The translations under genes were made by a program, and so were the position numbers. 51,676 nucleotides of DNA. Origin: Thermoflexia bacterium. GTDB taxonomy: Bacteria; Chloroflexota; Anaerolineae; B4-G1. The notes under the pieces were generated by a model. That model searched no databases and had not been told where the DNA came from. It was given only the letters and a program-made list of their open reading frames with translations. This document shows positions 16,240-24,123 of the stretch, piece by piece; the first letter of the stretch is position 1; every line of letters starts with the position of its first letter. The DNA lies in the NCBI GenBank assembly GCA_011192155.1, contig DUEK01000003.1, forward strand, positions 47,919 through 99,594. The letters run 5' to 3'.

Positions 16240-17355
16240 CTAGTCCAGGCTGCGGCTCAAGTTGCGCACGGCGATGGCCGTGATCAGCAGGCCCATCAGC
16301 AGCATTGCCGCAGCGTGGGGCCACAGTACGTCCAGCCCGGCTTCCTTGAGCATGACGCCCCGGATGATGGTCAGATAGTGGCGGAAAGGAACTATTTGCG
16401 CGATGGCCTGCAACGCGCTGGGTAGATTTTTGACCCGCACCAGGTAGCCGGAGAAGGTCATGTCCACCATCGCCAGCACAAAGACGAACAGGATGGCTTG
16501 TTGTTGCGTGCGGGCAATCCCAGAGATGAGGATACCATAGCCGATCTCGGTGGCGATAAAGAGCAGCGTCAGAATAAAGAGCAGCAGCAAGGAACCACGC
16601 AACGGCACGTGAAAGAGCAAGACAGAGACGGCCAGCATAAAGAAAAAGTTCACGGCCCCGATGATGAGAGCGGGGATGGCCTTGCCGATGACCAACTCGA
16701 TGCGGCCGAGCGGTATGACCATCAATTGCTCCAGCGTGCCCAGTTCCCGCTCGCGGGCCAGCCCGATAGAGGCGACGGTGAGCGTTACCTGGTAGATGAT
16801 AAAGCCCACTTGCGCCGGTATGGAAAAGAAGCGAAAATCGAACTCTGGGTTGAAGCGCACGGCGGTGCGCAGGTCAACGGTAGAAGAAACCAGGTTTTTT
16901 CCAAAAAACCCGGTTTCTTTGACAAAAGCAGAGATGGCCCCTTGAGCGGCGCTGAGGGCGATGGAGCCGGGGATGCTGTTGCTCCCGTCGGCGACCATCT
17001 GCACGCCCGTGGCCCGCGAAATGTTTGCCAAGCCAGAACCAAAGCCGGCGGGGATGATGACGGCGAGCGTGGCCTCTCCCTGGTCGAGAAGGCGGTGAGT
17101 GCCCGCCAGGGTCGCGGAGTGATAGCAGACGTTCAACTCTCGTCTGTTATCGAGCGCGGTGATCAGTTGGCGGCTAGAGTTCGAGTGGTCGAGGTCGAGC
17201 GCGGCCACGCACAGGTCAGAGATGCGGGAGCCAGTGGCCTGGGCCAGCAGTATCAGTTGCAGGGCAGGCAGCGTGAGGATGAAGGTCGTCATCAACCAAT
17301 CGCGGGAGAATTGGACGAGTTCCTTTAGTACCAGGTTCCAGATGCGCATAATCAT
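16240..17355 (-). CDS. ABC-2 type transporter permease
   Basis: About 371 residues from ATG 17355 (a GTG at 17364 and an ATG at 17349 are alternatives; none has a strong ribosome site). A cytoplasmic start with KELVQFSRDW is followed by helix 1 (about 22-41), a large extracytoplasmic domain (about 45-165), five further helices and a short tail, the layout of YbhR/YhhJ-type permeases. The RERELGTLEQLMVIPLGRIEL coupling-helix region is clear. Such permeases export drugs, lipids or polysaccharide with an ATPase partner, but no ATP-binding gene lies nearby. The segment ETGFFGKNL is encoded by an inserted palindromic repeat (16884-16919). Confidence 0.9.
   Translation of the reverse strand: MIMRIWNLVLKELVQFSRDWLMTTFILTLPALQLILLAQATGSRISDLCVAALDLDHSNSSRQLITALDNRRELNVCYHSATLAGTHRLLDQGEATLAVIIPAGFGSGLANISRATGVQMVADGSNSIPGSIALSAAQGAISAFVKETGFFGKNLVSSTVDLRTAVRFNPEFDFRFFSIPAQVGFIIYQVTLTVASIGLARERELGTLEQLMVIPLGRIELVIGKAIPALIIGAVNFFFMLAVSVLLFHVPLRGSLLLLFILTLLFIATEIGYGILISGIARTQQQAILFVFVLAMVDMTFSGYLVRVKNLPSALQAIAQIVPFRHYLTIIRGVMLKEAGLDVLWPHAAAMLLMGLLITAIAVRNLSRSLD
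16884..16919. repeat. palindromic repeat inserted in a permease gene
   Basis: Arms AAGAAACCAGGTTTTTT and AAAAAACCCGGTTTCTT pair with one mismatch over 17 bp around a 2-nt centre. It is read in frame as a KETGFFGKNLV-like peptide in the extracytoplasmic domain. Peptides of this kind recur where such palindromes sit in genes of other bacteria. Confidence 0.8.
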
Positions 17356-17380
17356 AGTGATCACAAAACCCCAAATGTCT

Positions 17381-17401
17381 TCCGAGACCTTTAGGGTCTG
17401 G
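17381..17401. repeat. short TCCGAGACC...GGTCTGG palindrome
   Basis: TCCGAGACC-TTTAG-GGTCTGG between the two permease genes. It has the same flanks as the TCCGAGACCTCCGAGGTCTG palindromes in the element at 25257-25394, with a different centre. Confidence 0.5.
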
Positions 17402-17403
17402 CT

Positions 17404-18507
17404 TTACCTCAGTTTTTTCTTGAACAATAGCAGGCTGATGATCTGGGACACCAGGCCGGTTCCCAGCAGGGTCAGGGCCGGTTTCCAGAGAGCGATTGGC
17501 CCCAGGCCTTTCAGGAACACACTGCGGCAGATGGTGATAAAGTGAGTGGTCGGGAGTCCGAGGGCAAAGGCGCGCGTGATAGGCTCATCGCCAATGGGGG
17601 TGATGAGGCCGGCGATGAAAAAACTGGGTACGAAAAAGATCATCAGGATCAAGAACATTGCGGTTTGCTGGTTGCGGACAAAGTTGGCGATCACCATGCT
17701 GATGCCCATGCTGGCGATCATATAGTCGGCCGCCAGCAGCAGAAACGAGAAGAAATCGCCCCGAAATGGCACGCGGAACCACAGGGTGGCGACGAGCCAG
17801 GCCAGGATGACGCTCGCCATGCCGCTGATCTCGTAGGCCAGCAGCTTGCCGAGCAGGTACTCGGTTCCGCGCGTTGGGGTGGCGATGAGGTTTTCGAATG
17901 AGCCGGTCTCTACCTCACGGGTCAGCGCCAGGGCGAGCGCCAGGGCCGGCATGCAAAGGATGACGGCCATCATGCCGGGCACCATACTGATCAGCGATTT
18001 GAGCGATTCGTTGTACCAGGCGCGGCTGCTGACATCGAAACTATCAATCGTATAGGCGGCGCGCAGGCCGGTGGTCCAGGCGGACGTGCGGCTCTCTAGG
18101 AGGCCGATGGCCTGGCTGGCGGCGATTGCGTCTGCGCCGTCAACGACGCATAGCACCTCGGCCGGGCTGTCTCCTCGCGCTGCGTCGGCAAAGCCGTGGG
18201 GAATCGTCAGCGCCACGTCGGCGATGTCGCGGGTGAACAGGGGGGCGATCTCTTCCTCGCGCTGCACACGAGCGACTATGAGCACGTCGCCGTCGGCGGC
18301 GAGGCTGGCGAGAAAGGCGCGCGAGAGCGGGGTGCGGTCGAGGTCACGAACAGCGACGTCTATTCGGCTTATGTCGAAGGAAAAGATGTAAGAGAGGGTG
18401 AGCAATAAAAAGGCTGGCGCGACGGTGACGAGGAAAAAGGTGCGCGCATCGCGGGTGATGTGATGGAATTCCTTGCGCGCGACGGCCAGTAGGCGACGGA
18501 TGGACAT
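17404..18507 (-). CDS. ABC-2 type transporter permease
   Basis: 367 residues with the same layout as the next gene: KEFHHITRD at the start, helix 1 (about 24-43), a soluble extracytoplasmic domain (about 50-170) and five C-terminal helices. The TREVETGSFENLIATPTRGTE region is the expected cytoplasmic coupling segment. It likely pairs with the permease at 16240-17355 as a heterodimer. The ATG lies 17 nt after the hydrolase stop, the gap being a 7-nt repeat tract, so the three genes look co-transcribed. The ATPase must be encoded elsewhere. Substrate unknown. Confidence 0.9.
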   Translation of the reverse strand: MSIRRLLAVARKEFHHITRDARTFFLVTVAPAFLLLTLSYIFSFDISRIDVAVRDLDRTPLSRAFLASLAADGDVLIVARVQREEEIAPLFTRDIADVALTIPHGFADAARGDSPAEVLCVVDGADAIAASQAIGLLESRTSAWTTGLRAAYTIDSFDVSSRAWYNESLKSLISMVPGMMAVILCMPALALALALTREVETGSFENLIATPTRGTEYLLGKLLAYEISGMASVILAWLVATLWFRVPFRGDFFSFLLLAADYMIASMGISMVIANFVRNQQTAMFLILMIFFVPSFFIAGLITPIGDEPITRAFALGLPTTHFITICRSVFLKGLGPIALWKPALTLLGTGLVSQIISLLLFKKKLR

Positions 18508-18510
18508 GCT

Positions 18511-18524
18511 TTAGCGGTTAGCGG
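18511..18524. repeat. TTAGCGG 7-mer pair at the hydrolase stop
   Basis: Two exact TTAGCGG units followed by CTAACGA. On the minus strand they give TAG as hydrolase stop (18525-18527) and fill the 17-nt space to the permease ATG. Confidence 0.6.
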
Positions 18525-19316
18525 CTAACGAAGACGACGCTGCCATTCCTCTTTAAGTTCCAACGAGTCCAGATCGTCACCAGCGTCGAGAAAATCCATC
18601 AGCAGCCGGTTGAATTTGTTTCGTTCCTCCAGCATGGGAAAGTGTTGCGTCCTGTCCATGAGAAAGGGGCGCACGTTGGCGCCATACTCTTGTAGCCATT
18701 CTGGCTGCGGGTGTTGAATGAGTGGGTCATTTTCGCCATATAGCAGGAGCACAGGGACGCTGATGGGCGATAGCGCGTGACGTATATCTTGCTCCATCGC
18801 GGAGTTTATGCTGAGGGCAACGGCGTTTGTATCAGCCTTGCGCACCTCCATAGTTACTTCGTCAAAGTTGGCCCTCCGCGATACCAATCGCGCCAGTGCG
18901 TCTCCGTTGCCAGAAAAGCCAGCCAGTGGTCGGTTGATGGCCGCGCCTGCCAGGGGCACGCTCACTCCCATCACTTGCTTTACCCGTTCTGGGAACTGAG
19001 CGGCAAACTGTAGCGCGACCAAGCCTCCCAATGCGTGTCCTACGATTGGTATGGGGGCTTTCTTGACTCCCAGTTTATCCAAGAAATTTACGAGTTGTTC
19101 AACGTATGCATTGATGTTGTAATGGGCTGGTGGTTTGTCCGAGTCGCCAAAGCCCCAGAGGTCAAACGCGTAGGTTTTGTACTTGATCGACAGTCCTTCC
19201 ATTGTCGGCACCCAGTACCGCCACGACCCCAGCCAGCCGTGGATGAGGATCAACGGTTGGCCGCGTCCTATCGCCTCGTAGTGAACGAGGCCCTCTTTGG
19301 TGACTACTGCGCTCAT
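18525..19316 (-). CDS. alpha/beta hydrolase-fold protein lacking the nucleophile serine
   Basis: 263 residues. It has the oxyanion-region HGW (ILIHGWLGSW), FDLWGFGDSDKP, the nucleophile elbow, acid GENDPLI and base TQHFPM. The elbow reads VGHALGG: Ala95 (codon GCA, 19032-19034 on the plus strand) replaces the usual Ser, while acid and His are kept. A paralogue at 27379-28158 has GHSMGG. Hydrolysis by the normal mechanism is therefore unlikely; a binding or regulatory role, a cofactor-free variant, or a sequencing error are options. It follows the response regulator by 41 nt and precedes two permeases. Confidence 0.9.
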   Translation of the reverse strand: MSAVVTKEGLVHYEAIGRGQPLILIHGWLGSWRYWVPTMEGLSIKYKTYAFDLWGFGDSDKPPAHYNINAYVEQLVNFLDKLGVKKAPIPIVGHALGGLVALQFAAQFPERVKQVMGVSVPLAGAAINRPLAGFSGNGDALARLVSRRANFDEVTMEVRKADTNAVALSINSAMEQDIRHALSPISVPVLLLYGENDPLIQHPQPEWLQEYGANVRPFLMDRTQHFPMLEERNKFNRLLMDFLDAGDDLDSLELKEEWQRRLR

Positions 19317-19357
19317 CGTTGAAATTCCATCACTTTTACTGCTAACGTCTCCACACG

Positions 19358-19744
19358 TTACTCTGGAACTGAAACCCCCGCCCGGTGCAGAATTTCTTTG
19401 ACTTGGTTTGTCAGTTCATCCGGCGCGAAAGGTTTCACGATGTACTCATCCGCTCCTGAAGCTAATCCTTGCTCGATCTCTGTTTCTTGCCCTTTGGCCG
19501 AAAGAATGACGACCGGGATTTTGTTGGTGGCGGGATCATCTTTCAAGTGGCGACAGGCTTGGTACCCCGTCATCTTTGGCATACGGACGTCAAGCATGAT
19601 AAGGTCGGGATGCTCCTCGAGGACCTTTTCGACGGCCTCGGCCCCATTGGAGACCAGCACCACTTCGAATCCGGCAAAGCGCAGCGTGAATCCGATCAGT
19701 TCACGGATGTCTCTTTCGTCTTCGGCAACGAGAATTTTTGGCAT
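19358..19744 (-). CDS. CheY-like response regulator
   Basis: A 128-residue single receiver domain. Acidic pocket ED (8-9), phospho-acceptor Asp52 (MLDVRMP), a Thr/Ser-type switch at LSAK and Lys in VKPF are all present. No output domain exists, so it likely acts by protein contact. ATG 19744 is preceded by GGGAGGAAT at ideal spacing; the longer GTG start would place the ribosome site inside the gene. It lies 57 nt after the four-GAF kinase and is its likely partner. Confidence 0.93.
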   Translation of the reverse strand: MPKILVAEDERDIRELIGFTLRFAGFEVVLVSNGAEAVEKVLEEHPDLIMLDVRMPKMTGYQACRHLKDDPATNKIPVVILSAKGQETEIEQGLASGADEYIVKPFAPDELTNQVKEILHRAGVSVPE

Positions 19745-19801
19745 AATTCCTCCCACTCCGCCCTGTGTTCGTCAGTTGGTGTGCTTGGGCAGGCAAATTG
19801 T

Positions 19802-22800
19802 CTAGGTGATTGTTTCGTTTTCTCCCGCAGATTGTTCCACTTGTTCGAGTTTTGCGATGGCTAGAGTAAATGTGAATGTGCTTCCTTTTTCCAACTCGCT
19901 TTCTACCCAAATCTGCTCGCCGTGCATCTCTACCAGCGATTTGACGATAGCAAGCCCTAGCCCGGTGCCCGATACTTCTTGCACCAGGGAGTCGTCGGCC
20001 CGGAAAAAGCGGTCGAAAATCTTATCCAGGTCTTTTGGCGCGATGCCGATGCCCGTATCCTGCACGGCGATGTGTACTTTTCCATCATGCGCGCGGGCTG
20101 ATACTACGATCTCACCACCGGATGGGGTGTATTGACAGGCGTTCGCCACCAGGTTGGTTAGAATCTGTATCACGCGGTCGGCATCGGCAGAGACGATGGG
20201 AAGGTCAGGTGGTATGTCTTGTCGCAGTACTAGTTCTTTCTCTTTCACCCGGTTTTTCATCGCCGTGAGTACCCGGCTCGTTATATCCTCAACGTTCATC
20301 ACGTTGGGTGAGATTTCCACCCGTCCGCTTTCGATGCGCGAGATGTCCAATAACTCGTTGACCAATGCGGTCAGGCGGTCGGCGTTGTCTTTGATGATGG
20401 ATAGGAAATCTTGTTGCTTGTTCGTCAATGCACCCACTGCTCCCATCAATAGCAGGTCGGCGTATCCCTTGATCGACGTCATCGGCGTGCGCAATTCGTG
20501 TGAGACGGTGGAGACGAATTCCGTTTTGGCCTTTTCTGCTTCCACGTTGGCGGTGACGTCGCGAAAGACCGAGACGGTGCCCAGAAATTCGTCGCTCGTC
20601 AGCACCGGCGCCAAGTGAACGCTGACGACCCGATCTCCGGTATCTAGCTGGGCGGCCAGGTATTCCCCCACCGTGTACGTTTCGGGGTGTTCTGCCCACC
20701 CAGAGATTGTCTCCATCCAGTCCTGGCCCTGGCTGCCGTATAGACCGAGCATTTCGTTGGTTATCCGCCCCATAACTTTTTCTCGGGGCAACTCTAGGAT
20801 GCGCTCTGTGGCAGCGTTGACCAGTGTGACGTGGCCTTTAGCATCGGCCACCATCACACCGTCCGCGACCCCTTCCAAGATGGATTGGCTCTTGACTGCT
20901 TCGATTTGTTGGTCTTTGAGCATGCGCCCCAACCGGTCGGTTTGATCGCGGATTAGGTTGTAGAGTTCGGCATTACTGATGGCGTTGGCAACCTGCGCGG
21001 TGGCAGCTTCCACCAGTCGCAGGTGATCTTGGTTAAAATAATCTTTCTGGGTGTGGAACAAGAGCAGTGTGCCCAGTACCTCTTCACCGGCCAAAAGCGG
21101 CACGGCCAACGCCGACCGATACTCGCGTTTCTTATTCTTATCCTGCGATTTTATCCACCGGGGATCCTGCTGAATATCGGGCGCTATGGTTGATTCGCGA
21201 TGTTTGATCACCCAGCCTGCTAATCCCTCGTCCCGAGAGAAGCGGGTGGGTTTGCCGCCGACTGGCAGTTTGATTTCTGCTCCTAGTGCAGCGCGGTAGA
21301 TCAATTGTCCAGACTGTGGGTTTAGCAGCAGGATGGATGCCCGTTCGGCGTCTACGGCTTCCACGACCAGTTCCAGGGCGCGATTCAGCACACGATCCAG
21401 GTCAAGGCTGGCGGAAAGCTGGGACGCGATGCGGTAGAGTGTTTCGACGCGGTCACGCTCCTCGGTCAGGCTCTTCATTGCCTCGTCCAACGCCTGGGTG
21501 CGCACTTGAACGCGCAGTTCGAGTTCCTGTGAAAAGCGGTGTACTTGGTCGAATAGGCGGGCATTTTCCACCGCCACAGCTACTTGATCGGCCAGCGTCG
21601 AAAGAGTCGCCAACTCGGCAGGTGAGAAGTTTTGATTCTGGCGTCCTATGCACAGAAGACCGACGACCTGGTTGCCGGCCGAGAGTGGAACCAGAGCCGC
21701 AGGCCCTGTCTCGTCCTCTGAGAAGCCCGGGATAGGGTATGAGCTTTGTTCAACAGCCAGTGGCATGCCGTTTCTGATAACCTCCCCCAATAGCCCTTCG
21801 CCAGGGGTGAAGGTGGGAGGTGGAGCGTGCGTGAAAGTGGAACCATGTGCTGCCCGGAGTATGTATTCTTTATCCTCGCTATCCAGAAGAAAGATGCTGC
21901 TGTGAGTGCACTCGATTAGTCGAGGAACCATTTCGACGACGGTGCTCAATACCTCGTTCAGGTCTAGTTTGGCTGTGGCCGAGCGATTGACTTCGTTGAA
22001 CAGGGCCAACGTGTCGGCGCGTTGCTGCAATGCTTCTACCATGCGAACGTTTTCGATGGCCAGCGCTGCCTGGCCGGCAAAGATCTCTAGCGCTTCGATG
22101 GCGGTTTGATTGGGAATGAGCCCGTCGCGTGGCTGGTCCACCGATAAAAGTCCTTGTGTATCTCCGCTAGGCCCGACGAGGGGGATGAGTAGCATGTCCT
22201 GGGGATGCCACCGGCCAACTCGGCGGGTTGTGTCGTCGGTTTCTTGGTCGTACACGTCCAGGCGATTTTGCCAGTCGCCTCTTTGCTCCATCGGAATGTA
22301 GTAGCTCTGGCTGATGCGAAATTCCTCGTCCATCACTTTCCGTAGGGTTGCCCAGGGTTGCTGAATTTTTTTCATGCGCTCAAAGACAGCGATGGGTATG
22401 CCGGCGGCAGCCACTCGCCGCTGGTGCGGTGGGTCTCCTTCCAGTACGCTGATCAACACCACGTTGAACCCCACGCTTTCCTGGACTGCATAAGCGATTT
22501 CCTCTAGTATGTCTTCCAGTGAGCGATCTGAGCGCAATGCCTGGCTGATTTCTAGAACCTGCGCCAGTTGATCTGCCCTGCGGCGCAGCAACTCGCCGCG
22601 CTTCAACTGGTCGTCGTACCGCTGGTCATTTCCAATAGCAATAGATACTTGGAAAGATATCGCCTCAACGAACTCTAGTGTGCCTTGGTCGAATGTGTTC
22701 TCTTTATCACTCGTCAGCAGAATCAACCCCGCCAGTGATTCCAAGTGAAAGATTGGCGCAGTGATCTCGCTTCCCTTAGTTGCGCTTGAGGTGAGCGAAG

Positions 22801-23113
22801 GCTGGTTGGTGTGTAATGCGTCTGCCCAAACGGGCTGTGCCTCTGGCGTTTGTAACATTGCGCGAAGGTGTGTTTCTTCTGTTTCTGAATAGCCTAGACA
22901 GGCCACCAATTGCAGTTCCCCGCTCGTTGTTTCCCGAATCGCGATTGCGCTGCGCGTCGCCTGGCCTACACGCATCATTTCTTCTGCAACCAGGTGTAGA
23001 ATGTGGTCGAGATCCAGTGTGGCGCTTATTTCGCGACTCACCCGCTGGAGGCTGCGCAGCGATTCTCTGTAGATGGAATCCTGCTGCTCGTCGGTGTGTA
23101 ATACAGTCGTCAT
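19802..23113 (-). CDS. four-GAF, PAS histidine kinase
   Basis: About 1103 residues, soluble. GAF-like domains at about 32-162, 197-355, 382-517 and 567-712, with a coiled coil near 522-560. A PAS domain (about 737-857) is followed by HisKA with phospho-acceptor His872 in STVSHELRTPM and a HATPase domain (about 972-1085) with NACQYTP (N box), DTGIGIA and GTGLGLA. All catalytic boxes look intact. Ligands of the GAF domains cannot be read; cyclic nucleotides or redox cofactors are possible. Start ATG 23113 is preferred over GTG 23122. It is flanked by two response regulators in one leftward run (24060 to 19358). Confidence 0.95.
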   Translation of the reverse strand: MTTVLHTDEQQDSIYRESLRSLQRVSREISATLDLDHILHLVAEEMMRVGQATRSAIAIRETTSGELQLVACLGYSETEETHLRAMLQTPEAQPVWADALHTNQPSLTSSATKGSEITAPIFHLESLAGLILLTSDKENTFDQGTLEFVEAISFQVSIAIGNDQRYDDQLKRGELLRRRADQLAQVLEISQALRSDRSLEDILEEIAYAVQESVGFNVVLISVLEGDPPHQRRVAAAGIPIAVFERMKKIQQPWATLRKVMDEEFRISQSYYIPMEQRGDWQNRLDVYDQETDDTTRRVGRWHPQDMLLIPLVGPSGDTQGLLSVDQPRDGLIPNQTAIEALEIFAGQAALAIENVRMVEALQQRADTLALFNEVNRSATAKLDLNEVLSTVVEMVPRLIECTHSSIFLLDSEDKEYILRAAHGSTFTHAPPPTFTPGEGLLGEVIRNGMPLAVEQSSYPIPGFSEDETGPAALVPLSAGNQVVGLLCIGRQNQNFSPAELATLSTLADQVAVAVENARLFDQVHRFSQELELRVQVRTQALDEAMKSLTEERDRVETLYRIASQLSASLDLDRVLNRALELVVEAVDAERASILLLNPQSGQLIYRAALGAEIKLPVGGKPTRFSRDEGLAGWVIKHRESTIAPDIQQDPRWIKSQDKNKKREYRSALAVPLLAGEEVLGTLLLFHTQKDYFNQDHLRLVEAATAQVANAISNAELYNLIRDQTDRLGRMLKDQQIEAVKSQSILEGVADGVMVADAKGHVTLVNAATERILELPREKVMGRITNEMLGLYGSQGQDWMETISGWAEHPETYTVGEYLAAQLDTGDRVVSVHLAPVLTSDEFLGTVSVFRDVTANVEAEKAKTEFVSTVSHELRTPMTSIKGYADLLLMGAVGALTNKQQDFLSIIKDNADRLTALVNELLDISRIESGRVEISPNVMNVEDITSRVLTAMKNRVKEKELVLRQDIPPDLPIVSADADRVIQILTNLVANACQYTPSGGEIVVSARAHDGKVHIAVQDTGIGIAPKDLDKIFDRFFRADDSLVQEVSGTGLGLAIVKSLVEMHGEQIWVESELEKGSTFTFTLAIAKLEQVEQSAGENETIT

Positions 23114-23157
23114 ATTTCGCACTCAAGGTTTTGTGAAAAATCCTGGCTGCGCTACGC

Positions 23158-24060
23158 TTAGCTCGAGTTATTTACCCGCGGCTTGCGCCTCGCGCTGGCG
23201 GCTTCTTCAGTGATCTCTCGGATATCGGCAAAGGGGCCATCGTCGGCTGTGACTGTGCCGATGGAAAGCGTCATCAGGTCAACTTTTGTCTCGTTGCCCT
23301 CACCGTCCTGCACAGTCATGTGGCCTTGTTGCACTGTTTGCCAATCGTAGTGTACACCCACGCCTTTATCGAAACGGTTTTTCAGGTCCGCCACTGTAGG
23401 CTCGGTCATCTCTTTGGAAGTGATGATGATAAAGTCGTGCCCGCCAATGTGGCCGATAAAGTCATCGGATGTTCCTACGCTGTCGGCCGATTTGCCAATG
23501 ATCATCGAGGCGAAGCGCAATACTTCCTCACCGGCCACGAATCCATAAACTTCGCTGAAGGTGTTGAACCCTTGGATGCCCACGTAAATGATGCCCCAGT
23601 CATCCCGCTGCATTAGCTGCCGCAACTGATCCTCAATCAACCTGCCGCTGGGTAGACCGGTCGTGGGGTTGGTCAGGCTTTCGTACTTTGCCCGGGCCAG
23701 GGCGTTCTTGACCCGCAGTTTGAGTTCCTCCAGATCAAAGGGCTTGGTGATGTAATCGTCGGCGCCTAGCTCAAGGCCGTGGATCTTGTCGGAACGCTCG
23801 TCCTTCTGGGTCAGAAAGATGATGGGGATGTGACTGGTACGCAGGCTGCCTCGTAGGTTGCGGCATACATCGTAGCCATCCATGTCTGGCAACATGATGT
23901 CGAGGACGATGATGTGGGGCAGTTGTTGCCGACACATGTCCAACGCGTCCTCACCACGTTGGGCTACCGTCACATCGTAGCCTTGTGATTGGAAGTAGAT
24001 GCGCAACATGTTGGAGATGTCGGGGTCATCTTCTACTATTAACATTCTACCCTGGGACAT
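23158..24060 (-). CDS. response regulator with degenerate GGDEF domain
   Basis: 300 residues. An intact receiver (Asp54 in VLDIMLPDMDG, Lys106 in TKPF) is joined to a GGDEF-fold domain (about 130-290): NPTTGLPSGRLIEDQL and GFNTFSEVYGFVAGEEVL match the family, but the signature is GGHDF (206-210) instead of GG(D/E)EF. The metal-binding and catalytic residues are changed, so diguanylate cyclase activity is doubtful; GTP or c-di-GMP sensing or dimerisation are alternatives. AAGGAGGGAAT precedes the ATG. It is 44 nt upstream of the four-GAF kinase. Confidence 0.92.
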   Translation of the reverse strand: MSQGRMLIVEDDPDISNMLRIYFQSQGYDVTVAQRGEDALDMCRQQLPHIIVLDIMLPDMDGYDVCRNLRGSLRTSHIPIIFLTQKDERSDKIHGLELGADDYITKPFDLEELKLRVKNALARAKYESLTNPTTGLPSGRLIEDQLRQLMQRDDWGIIYVGIQGFNTFSEVYGFVAGEEVLRFASMIIGKSADSVGTSDDFIGHIGGHDFIIITSKEMTEPTVADLKNRFDKGVGVHYDWQTVQQGHMTVQDGEGNETKVDLMTLSIGTVTADDGPFADIREITEEAASARRKPRVNNSS

Positions 24061-24091
24061 ATTCCCTCCTTACTGGTTGCCGATATTGGCA

Positions 24092-24123
24092 GCCATTACG
24101 ACGGTCATTATGACAGTCATTAT
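24092..24123. repeat. 12-bp tandem repeat with ATGAC-T-GTCAT palindrome
   Basis: Three imperfect 12-bp units (GCCATTACGACG, GTCATTATGACA, GTCATTATCTAA) upstream of the response regulator gene, the last overlapping the reductase stop. ATGACTGTCAT is a perfect 5-1-5 palindrome and a possible operator. Confidence 0.45.

Noticed and set aside
17381-17401. Intrinsic terminator between the two permease genes
   Set aside because: The palindrome has only a 4-5 bp stem and no T-tract, and the same palindrome occurs at unrelated sites.
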